Shown here one piece after another: positions 24,985 through 34,121 of a stretch of 64,000 nt of DNA (its first letter is position 1; every line of letters starts with the position of its first letter). The translations under genes were made by a program, and so were the position numbers. The notes beneath the pieces were generated by a model that did not search any database, was not told the DNA's origin, and was given only the letters and a program-made list of their open reading frames with translations. The stretch is from CBIFVZ01 sp966185765. GTDB taxonomy: Bacteria; Pseudomonadota; Gammaproteobacteria; Enterobacterales; Enterobacteriaceae. The DNA is taken from positions 23,302 to 87,301 of the forward strand of contig CBIFVZ010000008.1 of assembly GCA_966185765.1 (NCBI GenBank). The letters are read 5' to 3'.

Positions 24985-26789
24985 AGCGCCACTCCTTTTT
25001 GAATATTCCACAGTTCGAAATAACGTCCCTGTTGTGCCATGAGCACTGCATGATTACCCTGCTCAATGACCTGCCCGCCATCAAGTAGCAGAATGCTGTC
25101 GGCTTTTGCCGCCAGGGCCAGGTTATGGGTAATGATGACCGTGGTTTTACCCTGCATCAGGCGCGCGAGAGCGTCGGTCACCGCCTGCTCGTTTTTGCTG
25201 TCAAGGCCCACACCCGGTTCGTCGAGCAGTAAAAATGCGCTGTTGCGGATGGCGGCACGGGCAATGGCAATACGCTGGCGCTGCCCGCCGGAAAGTGACA
25301 TGCCGCGCTCACTGACAACCGTGCCGTAACCCTGCGGTAGATGCAGGATAAAGTCGTGGGCGTTGGCAAGCTTTGCCGCAGCAATCACCTCCTCGTCGCT
25401 GACCTCACCCTCAGCGCCCAGCGCGATGTTCTCCCGAATACTGACGCCAAACAGCAGACTCTCTTGCGGCAGGTAGCCAATCTGGCGACGCAGGTTGTCT
25501 ACGGCATAATCGCGTACATCCGTACCATTGAGCGTAATGCGTCCACGGTCAGGCTCATAAAGACGCAACAAGAGTTGGCTGAGCGTTGATTTACCGGCAC
25601 CCGATGGGCCTGTGATAGCAAGCGATTGTCCGGCAGGAACGGTAAAGCTGACGTCACGTAATACAGAGGCTGGCTCGTTTTCATGGGGGCTGTGGTAGGC
25701 AAAATGCACGTTTTCGAATGCCAGGTTCAGACCAGCACGCGCAATCAGTGGTTTGCCCGCCTCGCGGTCAATACCCACTGGCTGGTGCAGCAGTTCAATA
25801 ACGCGCTCACCTGCGGTTACGGCCTTTGCCAGGCGGCTGCTGTATTTTGCAAATTCGCGCACCGGTCGGAAGGCGTTTTTCATATAGGAAATAAAGATAA
25901 GCAACTCGCCTGCCGACATTTTGCCGCCCAGCACGCTGCGCGCGCCAAGCAGCAACACCAGCGCTGTTACCACGGCAATGAGTACATCAACCTGGCGCTC
26001 CAGCCCCGCAGCAAGACGTTTTGCCCGCACGTTTTGTTGCAGGCTCTGGCTGTCGCTGCCGTTGAAGGTTTCGGTCGCCGCCTTTTCCAGCGACATCGCC
26101 TGGAGTGTCGCAATGCCTGTCATATATTCTGCTGAACGTGCCGCCAGATGCCCTTCGCGCTTGCGTTGGGCGCGGCTGACATCGCGAATTTTTCCTCCGC
26201 TGCGCATTGTCGCAAGCGCGAGCAGCGGCATAGGCAGTAGCGTAAGCAACGTAAGCTGCCAGTCCAGAAAGAACATGATGCCAAGCATCCCGGTAAAAAT
26301 GACGATGCTGGAAAGCAGCGGCATGATGGCGGTGACGGTCGCTTCACGCATCATGCCGATGTCATTTATCAGGCGCATCGTCAGATCGCCCGTGCGGCTA
26401 CGCTGGTGAAACGACAACGGCAGGTGCAGCAGATGGGCGAATAACGCGCGGCGAATAGCGCTCATGACCCGGCTGCCCGCCAGCGCCATGCCTATCGTGC
26501 TGGCATAACCTGCAACCGCCCTGAGAATGGCAATCACCACCACTGCAATCGCACACAGCCACAGCAGTTTTTCAGTCTCCAGTACGTTGATGCTCAGGCC
26601 ATTTAACAACGTATTGTGTTTGATATCGCCCATGACCACGTCAATGGCAAACGCCAGCGGCCACGGTTCCAGCAGGCGAATCACGCTTGCCAACAGCAAC
26701 ACGATAAACGAGCCAGCAATCAGTCCTTTTTGCTGGCGAATCCAGGGCCAGAACGCGCGCAGGACCGACGTGGATGATTCAACGGCCAT
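24981..26789 (-). CDS. ABC exporter, fused permease and ATPase (MsbA/lipid-exporter type)
   Basis: 602 aa half-transporter. The N-terminal six-helix exporter domain (residues 1-310) contains FHQRSRTGDLTMRLINDIG, the coupling-loop motif of type IV exporters. The C-terminal ATPase has Walker A GPSGAGKST, Q-loop YLPQESLLFG, signature LSGGQRQR and Walker B FLLLDEPGVGLDS. It works as a homodimer in the inner membrane. It lies between a glycosyltransferase (11-bp overlap) and the tandem kinase gene (ATGA overlap). It probably flips the assembled glycolipid or short glycan to the periplasm; a Wzx/Wzy or Wzm/Wzt pair is absent. Confidence 0.87.
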   Translation of the reverse strand: MAVESSTSVLRAFWPWIRQQKGLIAGSFIVLLLASVIRLLEPWPLAFAIDVVMGDIKHNTLLNGLSINVLETEKLLWLCAIAVVVIAILRAVAGYASTIGMALAGSRVMSAIRRALFAHLLHLPLSFHQRSRTGDLTMRLINDIGMMREATVTAIMPLLSSIVIFTGMLGIMFFLDWQLTLLTLLPMPLLALATMRSGGKIRDVSRAQRKREGHLAARSAEYMTGIATLQAMSLEKAATETFNGSDSQSLQQNVRAKRLAAGLERQVDVLIAVVTALVLLLGARSVLGGKMSAGELLIFISYMKNAFRPVREFAKYSSRLAKAVTAGERVIELLHQPVGIDREAGKPLIARAGLNLAFENVHFAYHSPHENEPASVLRDVSFTVPAGQSLAITGPSGAGKSTLSQLLLRLYEPDRGRITLNGTDVRDYAVDNLRRQIGYLPQESLLFGVSIRENIALGAEGEVSDEEVIAAAKLANAHDFILHLPQGYGTVVSERGMSLSGGQRQRIAIARAAIRNSAFLLLDEPGVGLDSKNEQAVTDALARLMQGKTTVIITHNLALAAKADSILLLDGGQVIEQGNHAVLMAQQGRYFELWNIQKGVAL

Positions 26790-27948
26790 CGCACGCTCCT
26801 GCCGGTAACCGCAGACCGGCCAGTTGCCAGATGCGGTTCACCGCCTGAGTCCAGCTGTGGTGCTGTTCGGCTTCGCGACGCCCTGCGCTACCCATTTTCT
26901 GGCGTAGCGCAGGGTTGTTAATAAGGGCAATGACTGCCTGCGCCAGCGCCGCCGGGTCTTCTGGCGCAACCAGCAGCCCGGTCTCTCCATCATGAACCAG
27001 TTCAGCAAGGTGGCCGACACGCGTGGTGATAACGGGTAGCCCTGCGGCCATGTATTCATAAATTTTGAGCGGTGAAAAATAGAAATTTTCCAGCTGCGGA
27101 TAAGGCGCAATGGCAATATCCACCCCTGAAAGCAATGGCGGCACCTGCGCTGGCGTGACAGCGCCGTGAAACTGAGCGCCGCAGACACCGCTTTGCGCCA
27201 GCCTCTGCTGAAGTTCGCTTGCCTGCGGTCCGTCGCCAATAATTGATAGCGTGACGTTGTAACCTTTCTGTCGCAGTAAGATGAAGGCATCAACCAGCGT
27301 ATGTAGCCCGTGCCAGGGTTTGAGTGTCCCTACGAAGCCCAGCGTTAGCGCATCCCGCTCGTCGTTATCGGTGCGCGGTGCAAAGCGCGTTGGGTCAACG
27401 CCGTTTTCAACCACGTGCACCTTGCCCTGCGCCGGTGCGAAGGTTTCAAGCCAGTTGCGTACACCTGCTGAGACCGCAATGATGGTGTCGGCGTGGTTGA
27501 GCAGGTTATCGAGTACGGCAAATGCCTCCTGCTCCAGCACCAGTTTGCGGTACTGGCGCTGCTCCTGGGGTAATGGCGCATTCACCTCCAGCACCGTCGG
27601 TATACTCGCATTGTGTGCCCAGGTAATCGCAGCATGGCTCCACAGCGAGTAGCGCTCATACACCACATCAAACGGCCCTGCCGCGCTAAGCTGTTCTGCC
27701 AGCATCGTGTTAGCGTTGAGGGCGGCGCGTGCACGCGTTTCTTCATCCGTACCCGGCAGTGTGGGTAACGTGATTATTTTCAGTGCACGAAACGCCTGAG
27801 GCACGTCACCCCCGAGCCTTTGGGCAAACAGCGTAATCTCAGCACCCTGTTGCAACAGCACGCGCAGCACTTCCTGGATATGAATCGACGCACCCTTTTG
27901 ACCGAAAACCGGAATGCCCGGATCGGCGCAGATATAAGCCACTTTCAT
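26779..27948 (-). CDS. Glycosyltransferase, GT4 family
   Basis: 389 aa, GT-B fold. The N-terminal acceptor half begins VAYICADPGIPVFGQKGASIHI. The C-terminal donor half has VVENGVDPTRFAP, LGFVGTLKPWHGL, IIGDGP and FYFSPLKIYEYMAAGLPV with the conserved Glu pair, then GETGLLVAPEDP. It transfers a sugar from a nucleotide donor in the cytoplasm. Third gene of the six-gene operon, it overlaps the upstream GT4 gene by one base. The sugar is not predictable. Confidence 0.85.
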   Translation of the reverse strand: MKVAYICADPGIPVFGQKGASIHIQEVLRVLLQQGAEITLFAQRLGGDVPQAFRALKIITLPTLPGTDEETRARAALNANTMLAEQLSAAGPFDVVYERYSLWSHAAITWAHNASIPTVLEVNAPLPQEQRQYRKLVLEQEAFAVLDNLLNHADTIIAVSAGVRNWLETFAPAQGKVHVVENGVDPTRFAPRTDNDERDALTLGFVGTLKPWHGLHTLVDAFILLRQKGYNVTLSIIGDGPQASELQQRLAQSGVCGAQFHGAVTPAQVPPLLSGVDIAIAPYPQLENFYFSPLKIYEYMAAGLPVITTRVGHLAELVHDGETGLLVAPEDPAALAQAVIALINNPALRQKMGSAGRREAEQHHSWTQAVNRIWQLAGLRLPAGACDGR

Positions 27949-29174
27949 CAGGCGGTTTCCTTACCCTTGTGGGAAATGGCGTTACAGAAGATATTCCGCA
28001 AACGTGCGGCGTTACGGTCAATATCGAACTCACGCTCAATCAATGCCCTTGCCGTTTGTGAGAGCTGAGAACGCAGTGCGTGGTTAGTGACCAGCCCGGC
28101 AATAGCCTCAGATAATACCTGCGCATTTTGTGGCGCAACGCAACGCCCGGTTTCACCGTCAATAACCAGCTCAGGGATACCGGCGACATCCGTTGAGATA
28201 ACCGGCGTGCCGAGTGCCATCGCCTCAAGTAAGACGGTTGGCAGGCCATCGCGATCCCCTTCTTCGCTAATAATGCAGGGAGCGACAATCAGCGTGGCAT
28301 GACGCATGGCGGCGATGATTTCCCGCTGGGGTAAAAACCCCGTCAGCGTGATGATGTCTTCAAGCTGTGCGGCTTTAATCTGGGCTTCAAGCGCCGCCCG
28401 CAGCGGACCGTCGCCGATAATGCTGCAGCGCAACGGATGTCCCGCATCGCGCAGCAAGCGTATTGCCTCAACCAGGTAGCAGAATCCCTTTTTCTCAACC
28501 AGCCGCCCTACGGCAAGAATTTTCGTTTCCTGGGCTGTGTCTGGTGCAGTAAAAGTGAATTTCTGCAGATCGATACCGTTGTACAGCCGCGTTGTTGAGG
28601 CTGCACTGTCGCCATATCGCTCACGCAACCAGCGCAGGTTGTAATCTGAAACGGTCACGGTCTGAAAGGCATCACGCAGCTTGCCTTCAAGCTCGGTGCT
28701 TTCTTCGTAGGGGTAATAAATATCTTTCGCGTGGGCGGTAAAGCTGTAACTGATCCCGCTTAGCTGCGCTGCAAGTCGTGCCACAGTGGTTGCACGCGTG
28801 CCGAAATGGGCATGCAGGTGCTCAATACCACGTTCGCGCACGGTGAGCGCCAGCTGTAGCGCCTGGGAAAACTCATGCACATTGCGGTGGCGGCCCTTGT
28901 CCAGACAGTGGGCAAGACCCGGTAGCTCGCGCCATGCCCTGTCAAGTAACGCCCAGAAGGCTTCAGCGCTGCGCTGTTTATCATTCAGTCGGCTTACGGG
29001 GGCTTTCACCAGAGCAATGGTGTCCTGAAAATGGGTTTCTTCCACATTTCCCAGCGCAAAAATATCAATCTTTAACCCTGCGCGTTCATGGGCGAGGATT
29101 TCATTTACAATGAAGGTTTCTGAAAAACGCGGATAGCGTTTGACAACGTAGCCGATATAACGTTGTGGTGACAT
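27948..29174 (-). CDS. Glycosyltransferase, GT4 family (WcaL-like)
   Basis: 408 aa GT-B enzyme: RYPRFSETFIVNEILAHE at the N-terminus (typical of the WcaL/colanic-acid type), HLHAHFGTRATTVARL, LYNGIDLQKF, ILAVGRLVEKKGF, IIGDGPLRAALE, and EGDRDGLPTVLLEAMALG with the EX7E motif, then GETGRCVAPQN. It lies one base after the first operon gene and overlaps the next. The role in building the exported glycan is inferred from the operon. Confidence 0.85.
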   Translation of the reverse strand: MSPQRYIGYVVKRYPRFSETFIVNEILAHERAGLKIDIFALGNVEETHFQDTIALVKAPVSRLNDKQRSAEAFWALLDRAWRELPGLAHCLDKGRHRNVHEFSQALQLALTVRERGIEHLHAHFGTRATTVARLAAQLSGISYSFTAHAKDIYYPYEESTELEGKLRDAFQTVTVSDYNLRWLRERYGDSAASTTRLYNGIDLQKFTFTAPDTAQETKILAVGRLVEKKGFCYLVEAIRLLRDAGHPLRCSIIGDGPLRAALEAQIKAAQLEDIITLTGFLPQREIIAAMRHATLIVAPCIISEEGDRDGLPTVLLEAMALGTPVISTDVAGIPELVIDGETGRCVAPQNAQVLSEAIAGLVTNHALRSQLSQTARALIEREFDIDRNAARLRNIFCNAISHKGKETA

Positions 29175-29175
29175 G

Positions 29176-30378
29176 CTATACCTCGCACTGCACAGATGCG
29201 GTTAACTGACTTTTCTGTGTTAACAGCGCATTCATTTTTTCAGTGAAGGTATACAGACCATTCAGACTCATATGCTGACGGGGATTTTCCGGCTGCCATT
29301 GTGATGCCATCCAGTTATTCAGTGCCTTAACGGTTAATTCATCAGGATGAATACAGCTCACCAGATTAATTTGCGCCAGATGTGAGGCACGAATCCATTG
29401 TTCCTGCCGGGGTGAAACACGTGGAATAATGAGCGCGCGTTTATTGAGCGATAATATTTCAATGGTTGTGTTATATCCACCCATAGCTACCACGCTGTGT
29501 GCCTGGCGTAATAGCGCGAGTGGGTTGGGTACGAAGCGAATAATGCGCAGGTCAGCGCGTGTGGCCGCTATTTTTTGTAGCGCTTCGAATTCGGCCGTAG
29601 GCATCATCGAGCCGGTAATTAATATGCCGGTAAATCCCTCGGGAAATGAGGACTGCGCAAAACGTGAGGCCAAACGGAAGCCATCCTGACCGCCGCCAAC
29701 CGTACATAATACATAGGGTTCGTTAAGTTCAGCCAACAGGCTGTCGGCAGATTGCGGCTGCTGGGCATGGTGCGTTGCGTCCAGATAACCCATAAATGAC
29801 ACCTTGCGCCTGACCTCCTGGTCAAGCCCATAAGCCTGCGTTAAGTCGTAGAAACTGGCATCGCCGTAGACCCAGACATTACTGTAGTAATCGCGAATGG
29901 CACCTGCGTTATCAAGCTTTTGCCACTGGCGCTGCACTGCCTGTGGCTCATCGATGATATCGCGAAGGCCAAGTACCAGATGTGCGTTTTCCTCTCTTAG
30001 CATAGGGAGCACGCTATCAAGCTCTGACATCGCGCCACGCGGGACATTGTCTACCACCACCACGTCAGGGCGGAAGGACTTGAGGGCCGCATGAATAATA
30101 CTGACTCGCAAAGAGACCAGACGATGGATATCGTTACCCAGTGAATGCGGTAAATATTCACCGGCCGGGGTTTTCAGATACGTGGGAAGCGTGACCGAAT
30201 CCATCCCTTTAGGAAAATGAAATACGCCGGATTCACGTACGCCGTTAATGAGGAGAATTTCTGTATCAGGTCTGGACTTTAAAACGGAGTTCGCCAGCAG
30301 CATGTTACGCCGGACATGACCGAGGCCCATTGTGTCGTGAGAATAAAAAGCAAGTCGTGCGGGACGATAACCACCCAT
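29176..30378 (-). CDS. Glycosyltransferase-like protein (GT28/COG4671 type), first gene of export operon
   Basis: 400 aa from the ATG at 30378, preceded by GGGAG with 8-nt spacing; the frame extends upstream to 30468 but without ribosome sites. The N-terminus (ARLAFYSHDTMGLGHVRRN) is the MurG-like acceptor-binding glycine motif. The C-terminal half has VLCTVGGGQDGF, GILITGSMM and VVAMGGYNTTIEIL, the GT28 donor-binding pattern. VVVDNVPRGAMSELD resembles COG4671 proteins. It probably starts glycan assembly or adds a sugar to a lipid carrier. Confidence 0.75.
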   Translation of the reverse strand: MGGYRPARLAFYSHDTMGLGHVRRNMLLANSVLKSRPDTEILLINGVRESGVFHFPKGMDSVTLPTYLKTPAGEYLPHSLGNDIHRLVSLRVSIIHAALKSFRPDVVVVDNVPRGAMSELDSVLPMLREENAHLVLGLRDIIDEPQAVQRQWQKLDNAGAIRDYYSNVWVYGDASFYDLTQAYGLDQEVRRKVSFMGYLDATHHAQQPQSADSLLAELNEPYVLCTVGGGQDGFRLASRFAQSSFPEGFTGILITGSMMPTAEFEALQKIAATRADLRIIRFVPNPLALLRQAHSVVAMGGYNTTIEILSLNKRALIIPRVSPRQEQWIRASHLAQINLVSCIHPDELTVKALNNWMASQWQPENPRQHMSLNGLYTFTEKMNALLTQKSQLTASVQCEV

Positions 30379-30881
30379 ATTGAAAACTCCCATTCCATGG
30401 AAAATAAATAATTTCTGGTGATGTATGTAACATGGCGGAAATAAAATATCACCAGGATAAATGGACAATCTTTGTTATTTTTTTATTTGTAGCTGCTTCT
30501 TTATCACGCCTTTCTTAACTGATTATTAAGAGGTGAAAAAATAAGTTTCAGATATGGGTGGAATAAAAATAGCGTGATATTTCTTATTTTTCGTTGCCGA
30601 ATGTGCGCAGATTAAACTCAGGTGCAAGCGGGTGGAAGGCTCAGCTTATTAAGCGCAGGCAATGGCATCATTTATGGGATGAAAGTGATAATGCCAGTGT
30701 AACCCGGCACGTTTATCATGATTTATTGTTTTTTTAACCTGAAGTAGGTCGCATTTTTTGGAGAAAATTTCCCTGGTGTTACATTACTGCGCTATGTGCG
30801 GATCGCACGACTAACTTTTTAAACAGTTGCCATTATATTCCTCTCTGACAGATATGTAAGATGTACTAATATACTGCCGTA
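30379..30881. promoter_or_regulatory. Divergent regulatory region of export operon and luxR-type gene
   Basis: About 500 bp, AT-rich, with no gene. It must hold the operon promoter. A 6-bp inverted repeat with 7-nt spacer, TCTTAA (30513-30518) and TTAAGA (30526-30531), lies about 135 bp before the operon start. No JUMPstart/ops element was found. The lux box is at the far end, next to the regulator gene. Confidence 0.45.
30513..30531. repeat. Short inverted repeat upstream of export operon
   Basis: TCTTAACTGATTATTAAGA has perfect 6-bp arms. Its location makes an operator possible; the binding protein is unknown. Confidence 0.3.
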
Positions 30882-30901
30882 TCCTGTTCTTAAGTACAGG
30901 T
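30882..30901 (+). promoter_or_regulatory. lux box (LuxR-family operator)
   Basis: TCCTGTTCTTAAGTACAGGT is a 20-bp dyad with 16 symmetric positions and the CTGT-N8-ACAG core of lux/esa boxes. It is centred about 50 bp upstream of the LuxR-type start codon, a position suited to autoregulation, as known for EsaR-type regulators. Confidence 0.75.
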
Positions 30902-30941
30902 GATATGACATGATTTCAGGCACACGCGGAGGGAGCAGCGT

Positions 30942-31673
30942 ATGTTATCTGTCTTTAGAGAAAATACAGTAATGAGTGGCGCTCTCAGAGAATATATTGA
31001 GCGGCGGTTACAGCCCTGTGGGCTGACGACCTATGCCTACATTGTGTTGAGCAAGCATAACCTTGCCGATGTGTTAATGATCTCTAACTACCCAAAAGCC
31101 TGGCAGGAGCAGTACCTGTCTAACAATTATTACCAGCGCGATCCGGTTGTGTTAAGTGGGCTTAAGCGAAGCTCACCCTTCTGTTGGGATGAGAACATCA
31201 CCTTCCGGCTATCCGAAATCTTCAGGTTGTCAAAACCTTACAATATTGTGAACGGTGTGACATTCGTCCTGCATGACCACCTTAACCACGTGGCCATGCT
31301 GTCGCTGGTGACTGACTGTTTCGTCTCACAATATGAGCAACTCAAAACGCACAGTGCTAATCTGCAAATGCTGTTGATAGATATCAATGAGCAAACCCAC
31401 CGTTTGCTGGATACGCCGCCGTCACTCACCTCCACAGGGCCGTCCTCAGAGCGTGACAGGTCGATGTTCACCCCGCGCGAGCATGAGGTACTGTACTGGG
31501 CAAGCATGGGAAAAACCTATGACGATATTGCCATTATTCTCGGTATCACCGAGCGCACGGTAAAGTTTCATATGGCGAATCTGGTTCGCAAGATGGGGGT
31601 CAGCAATGCGCGTCAGGCTATTCGCCTGGGTGTTGAACTGAACATGATAACACCCACCACTCTACTGCAATGA
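30942..31673 (+). CDS. LuxR-family AHL-responsive regulator (solo in this window)
   Basis: 243 aa. The N-terminal autoinducer-binding domain keeps the residues that contact acyl-homoserine lactones in TraR/LuxR proteins: Trp54, Tyr58, Asp67, Pro68, Trp82 and Gly105 (within AWQEQYLSNNYYQRDPVV and FCWDENITF). The C-terminal LuxR HTH has FTPREHEVLYWASMGKTYDDIA and ITERTVKFHMANLVRKMGV. GGAGG precedes the ATG. No luxI synthase is in the window, so it responds to a synthase elsewhere or to signals of other bacteria. It is divergent from the glycan-export operon, which recalls EsaR and capsule control in Pantoea. Confidence 0.85.
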   Translation: MLSVFRENTVMSGALREYIERRLQPCGLTTYAYIVLSKHNLADVLMISNYPKAWQEQYLSNNYYQRDPVVLSGLKRSSPFCWDENITFRLSEIFRLSKPYNIVNGVTFVLHDHLNHVAMLSLVTDCFVSQYEQLKTHSANLQMLLIDINEQTHRLLDTPPSLTSTGPSSERDRSMFTPREHEVLYWASMGKTYDDIAIILGITERTVKFHMANLVRKMGVSNARQAIRLGVELNMITPTTLLQ

Positions 31674-31765
31674 TGAAGTGCTTCCTCCCAACCCAATGGG
31701 TCAGGAGCGAAACAGATGGGGGTATATTTGTCCCCGCTCTGCGCGGTATTGCATGTGCCGGGGCA

Positions 31766-31954
31766 TCAGGAAAACGTTCTGCTCGTCCACCTGCTCTGGC
31801 TAGAGTTACAAGAGCTGTGATAGAAAGTTTCACTGCGCGAAACAGTGTCATTGTTGTTGCCCGTGAATGCACACCACTCGGTAAAACCATTCTCAGGGCG
31901 AAAGTTGCATGCAGTGCCGCAGGGCGGGCTGTGGTAGATGGTTATGTTGCTCAT
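31766..31954 (-). pseudogene. arsC: arsC remnant (arsenate reductase, 5' end only)
   Basis: The ATG at 31954 lies 12 bp after the arsB stop, as in arsBC operons. The first 17 codons read MSNITIYHSPPCGTACN, matching the ArsC N-terminus with its catalytic Cys12. Homology then stops abruptly and the frame continues as unrelated sequence for 45 codons. The gene is truncated and cannot encode a working reductase. Confidence 0.75.
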
Positions 31955-31966
31955 ATCAGCATCTGA

Positions 31967-33256
31967 TTACAAAGTGGCAGAAAGCCGCAGCGCCAGCGCG
32001 GCCAGCGTGACAAACAGCACTGGCAGGGTCATGATGATGCCCGTGCGAAAGTAATATCCCCAGCTGATGGTCATGTTTTTCTGCGACAGGACGTGCAGCC
32101 ACAACAGGGTCGCCAGACTGCCTATTGGTGTGATTTTGGGACCTAAATCGCAGCCAATAACGTTGGCATAGATCATCGCTTCCTTAATGACGCCAGACGC
32201 TGTGCTGGCGTCAATCGACAGTGCTCCAACAAGAACGGTTGGCATATTGTTCATGACCGATGACAGGAATGCTGTCAGGAAGCCCGTACCAAACGTTGCC
32301 GCCAGCAGTCCCGTATTTGCCAGCATATTCAAAACCCCGGAAAGATATTCCGTTAAGCCTGCATTGCGCAGACCATAGACCACCAGATACATACCCAATG
32401 AGAAAATAACAATCTGCCACGGCGCACCGCGCAGTACTTTTCCGGTATTGATGGCATGGCCGCTTTTCGCGACGATGAATAGCACCGCAGCGCCGACGGC
32501 CGCAATAGCGCTAACAGGAATCCCCAATGGCTCAAGGACGAAGAATCCGGTAAGCAACAGAAACAGAACAACCCAACCTGCTTTGAAGGTTGCGGGATCT
32601 TTAATTGCGCTTGCAGGTACTTTGAGCAAAGTGACGTTGTAGGTTGCAGGAATGTCCCGGCGGAAAAACAGATGTAGCATGCCCAATGTGGCCGCGATAG
32701 CAGCAATATCAACGGGGAGCATGACGGATGCGTATTCCGTAAAGCCAAGCTCGAAAAAGTCAGCGGAGACAATGTTGACAAGATTCGACACGATAAGCGG
32801 TAGGCTGGCGGTATCGGCAATAAACCCGGCGGCCATAACAAAGGCCAGCGTTGTCTGTTGGCTGAACCCGAGTGCAAGCAGCATAGCGATGACAATGGGG
32901 GTCAGGATAAGCGCTGCACCATCGTTAGCAAACAAGGCCGAAACAGCTGCGCCCAACAGGACAATCCAGGTAAACAGCAGACGACCACGCCCGTTACCCC
33001 AACGTGATACATGCAGTGCAGCCCATTCAAAAAAGCCCGACTCATCGAGCAACAGGCTGATGATAATCACCGCAATAAAGGTCGCCGTTGCGTTTCAGAC
33101 GATGTTCCAGACTACCGGAATATCCCCCACATGAATAACACCGGCTACCAGGGCTAGTGCAGCACCAATGCTGGCGCCCCAGCCAATACTGAGTCCTCGG
33201 GGTTGCCAGATAACCAGGATCAGCGTCAGTAAAAATATACTCCCTGCCAGTAACAT
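31967..33256 (-). pseudogene. arsB: arsB, arsenite efflux pump with single premature stop
   Basis: From the ATG at 33256 to the stop at 31967 the gene spans 429 codons plus stop, exactly the family length, with only one lesion. Codon 54 (33095-33097) is TGA where ArsB has Trp in the VVWNIVWNATATF stretch. Everything else is well preserved: LLLDESGFFEWAALHVSRWG, SALFANDGAALILTPIV, GAPWQIVIFSLGMYLVVYGL, SSVMNNMPTVLVGAL and GCDLGPKITPIGSLATLLWL. The protein is a 12-helix inner-membrane arsenite/antimonite carrier. The part after the stop could restart at the Met at 33070, but would lack the first two helices. Alternatives to loss are readthrough or a sequencing error. Confidence 0.85.
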
Positions 33257-33300
33257 CTCCGACTCCATTATATATGATTACAAGAATGTGTTGATTCAGG

Positions 33301-33621
33301 TCAGCAGGATGATGCTGCTGATTTATCCAGCCACTGACCAATTTCCTCCCGCAGGCAGTGCCAGGATGTCGTGATGGTATCTGCCGCCCATGCGGGCATA
33401 TATGGAGAAAGCCGGTAGTGGATCCATTTCCCTTCTCTGCGATCAAGCACCAGTTTAGCCTCTCGCAGGATTGCCATATGTCGGGAAATTTTGGGCTGAG
33501 ACTCGGAAGTGGCCCCACAAATATCACACACGCACATCTCGCCCGATTCCCTGAGAAGCATCACGATAGCCAGACGGGTTTCGTCTGACAGAATTTTGAA
33601 AAGCTGAACAGGCTGTAGCAT
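33301..33621 (-). CDS. arsR: ArsR arsenic-responsive repressor
   Basis: 106 aa from the ATG at 33621 (GGAAG five bases upstream), the family length and start (MLQPVQLFKILSDETRL). The winged helix has SQPKISRHMAILREAKLVLDRREGKWIHYRLSP. The arsenite-binding pair is intact in MCVCDICG. It represses the ars operon until As(III) or Sb(III) binds. It is the only ars gene in the locus that still looks functional, and the operator palindrome lies immediately upstream. Confidence 0.93.
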   Translation of the reverse strand: MLQPVQLFKILSDETRLAIVMLLRESGEMCVCDICGATSESQPKISRHMAILREAKLVLDRREGKWIHYRLSPYMPAWAADTITTSWHCLREEIGQWLDKSAASSC

Positions 33622-33643
33622 TTTTCTTCCGGTAAACGTAGAC

Positions 33644-33669
33644 AACACATATGATAAATCATATGTGTT
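33644..33669. promoter_or_regulatory. ArsR operator palindrome
   Basis: Perfect 12-bp arms, AACACATATGAT and ATCATATGTGTT, flank AA. The AATCATATG core resembles ArsR operators of enterobacteria. It sits 23 bp upstream of the arsR start, between arsR and the divergent arsH remnant, and may once have controlled both. Confidence 0.75.
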
Positions 33670-33734
33670 ATTTTTAACATTGTCGATTTCAGCGAAGAAG
33701 GAAATGGATCAATTTCCGCTCCTCAATACTGACT

Positions 33735-34095
33735 GTGCCGACAACGCATCCTGAAGTGACTGAGCTGCATGAACTGGTGCAATGGTCTGGCTACGGGGCG
33801 ACGTGCGCGATAATGAACAGACTGATTGGCCGGATCCCTTTGTCAAAAGGAACGGTTCGTCCTTGCCGGGGAAAACGCTGGCGGTCATGCAGGTCTGCGG
33901 CGGTTTTCAGTCATTCAATGACGTTAATCAGAGGCATATCATGGGACGCTGAATGCGCATGTTCACTATCCCGAATGAGTCCTCCATGACAAAAGCCAGG
34001 CCAGGATTTGATAACAACGGCGCACGAAACGATGGATAGATCAGACGTTCAGGGACAGGCTGCACAACCGTTACGAGAAAATCGCGACATGCTGG
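33735..34095 (+). pseudogene. arsH: arsH remnant (NADPH-dependent FMN reductase)
   Basis: Shifted frames still show ArsH pieces in order: HPEVTELHELVQWS near 33744, QTDWPDPF near 33820, LPGKTLAVMQVCGGFQSFN near 33865, then MGR, a TGA where ArsH has Trp, and MRMFTIPNESSM. At least one frameshift and two stops break it, and the 5' end is missing. ArsH oxidises organoarsenicals. Here it is divergent from arsR, a common order in ars islands. Confidence 0.75.
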
Positions 34096-34121
34096 GTGCC
34101 ACCGCTCATGGCAAATATACC

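Noticed and set aside
21410..30378. Alginate biosynthesis locus
   Set aside because: Only the barrel resembles alginate export; Alg8/44/K/D-type genes are absent.
31670..31966. 98-codon plus-strand ORF after the LuxR gene
   Set aside because: It lies antisense to the arsC remnant, which explains the open frame; no ribosome site.
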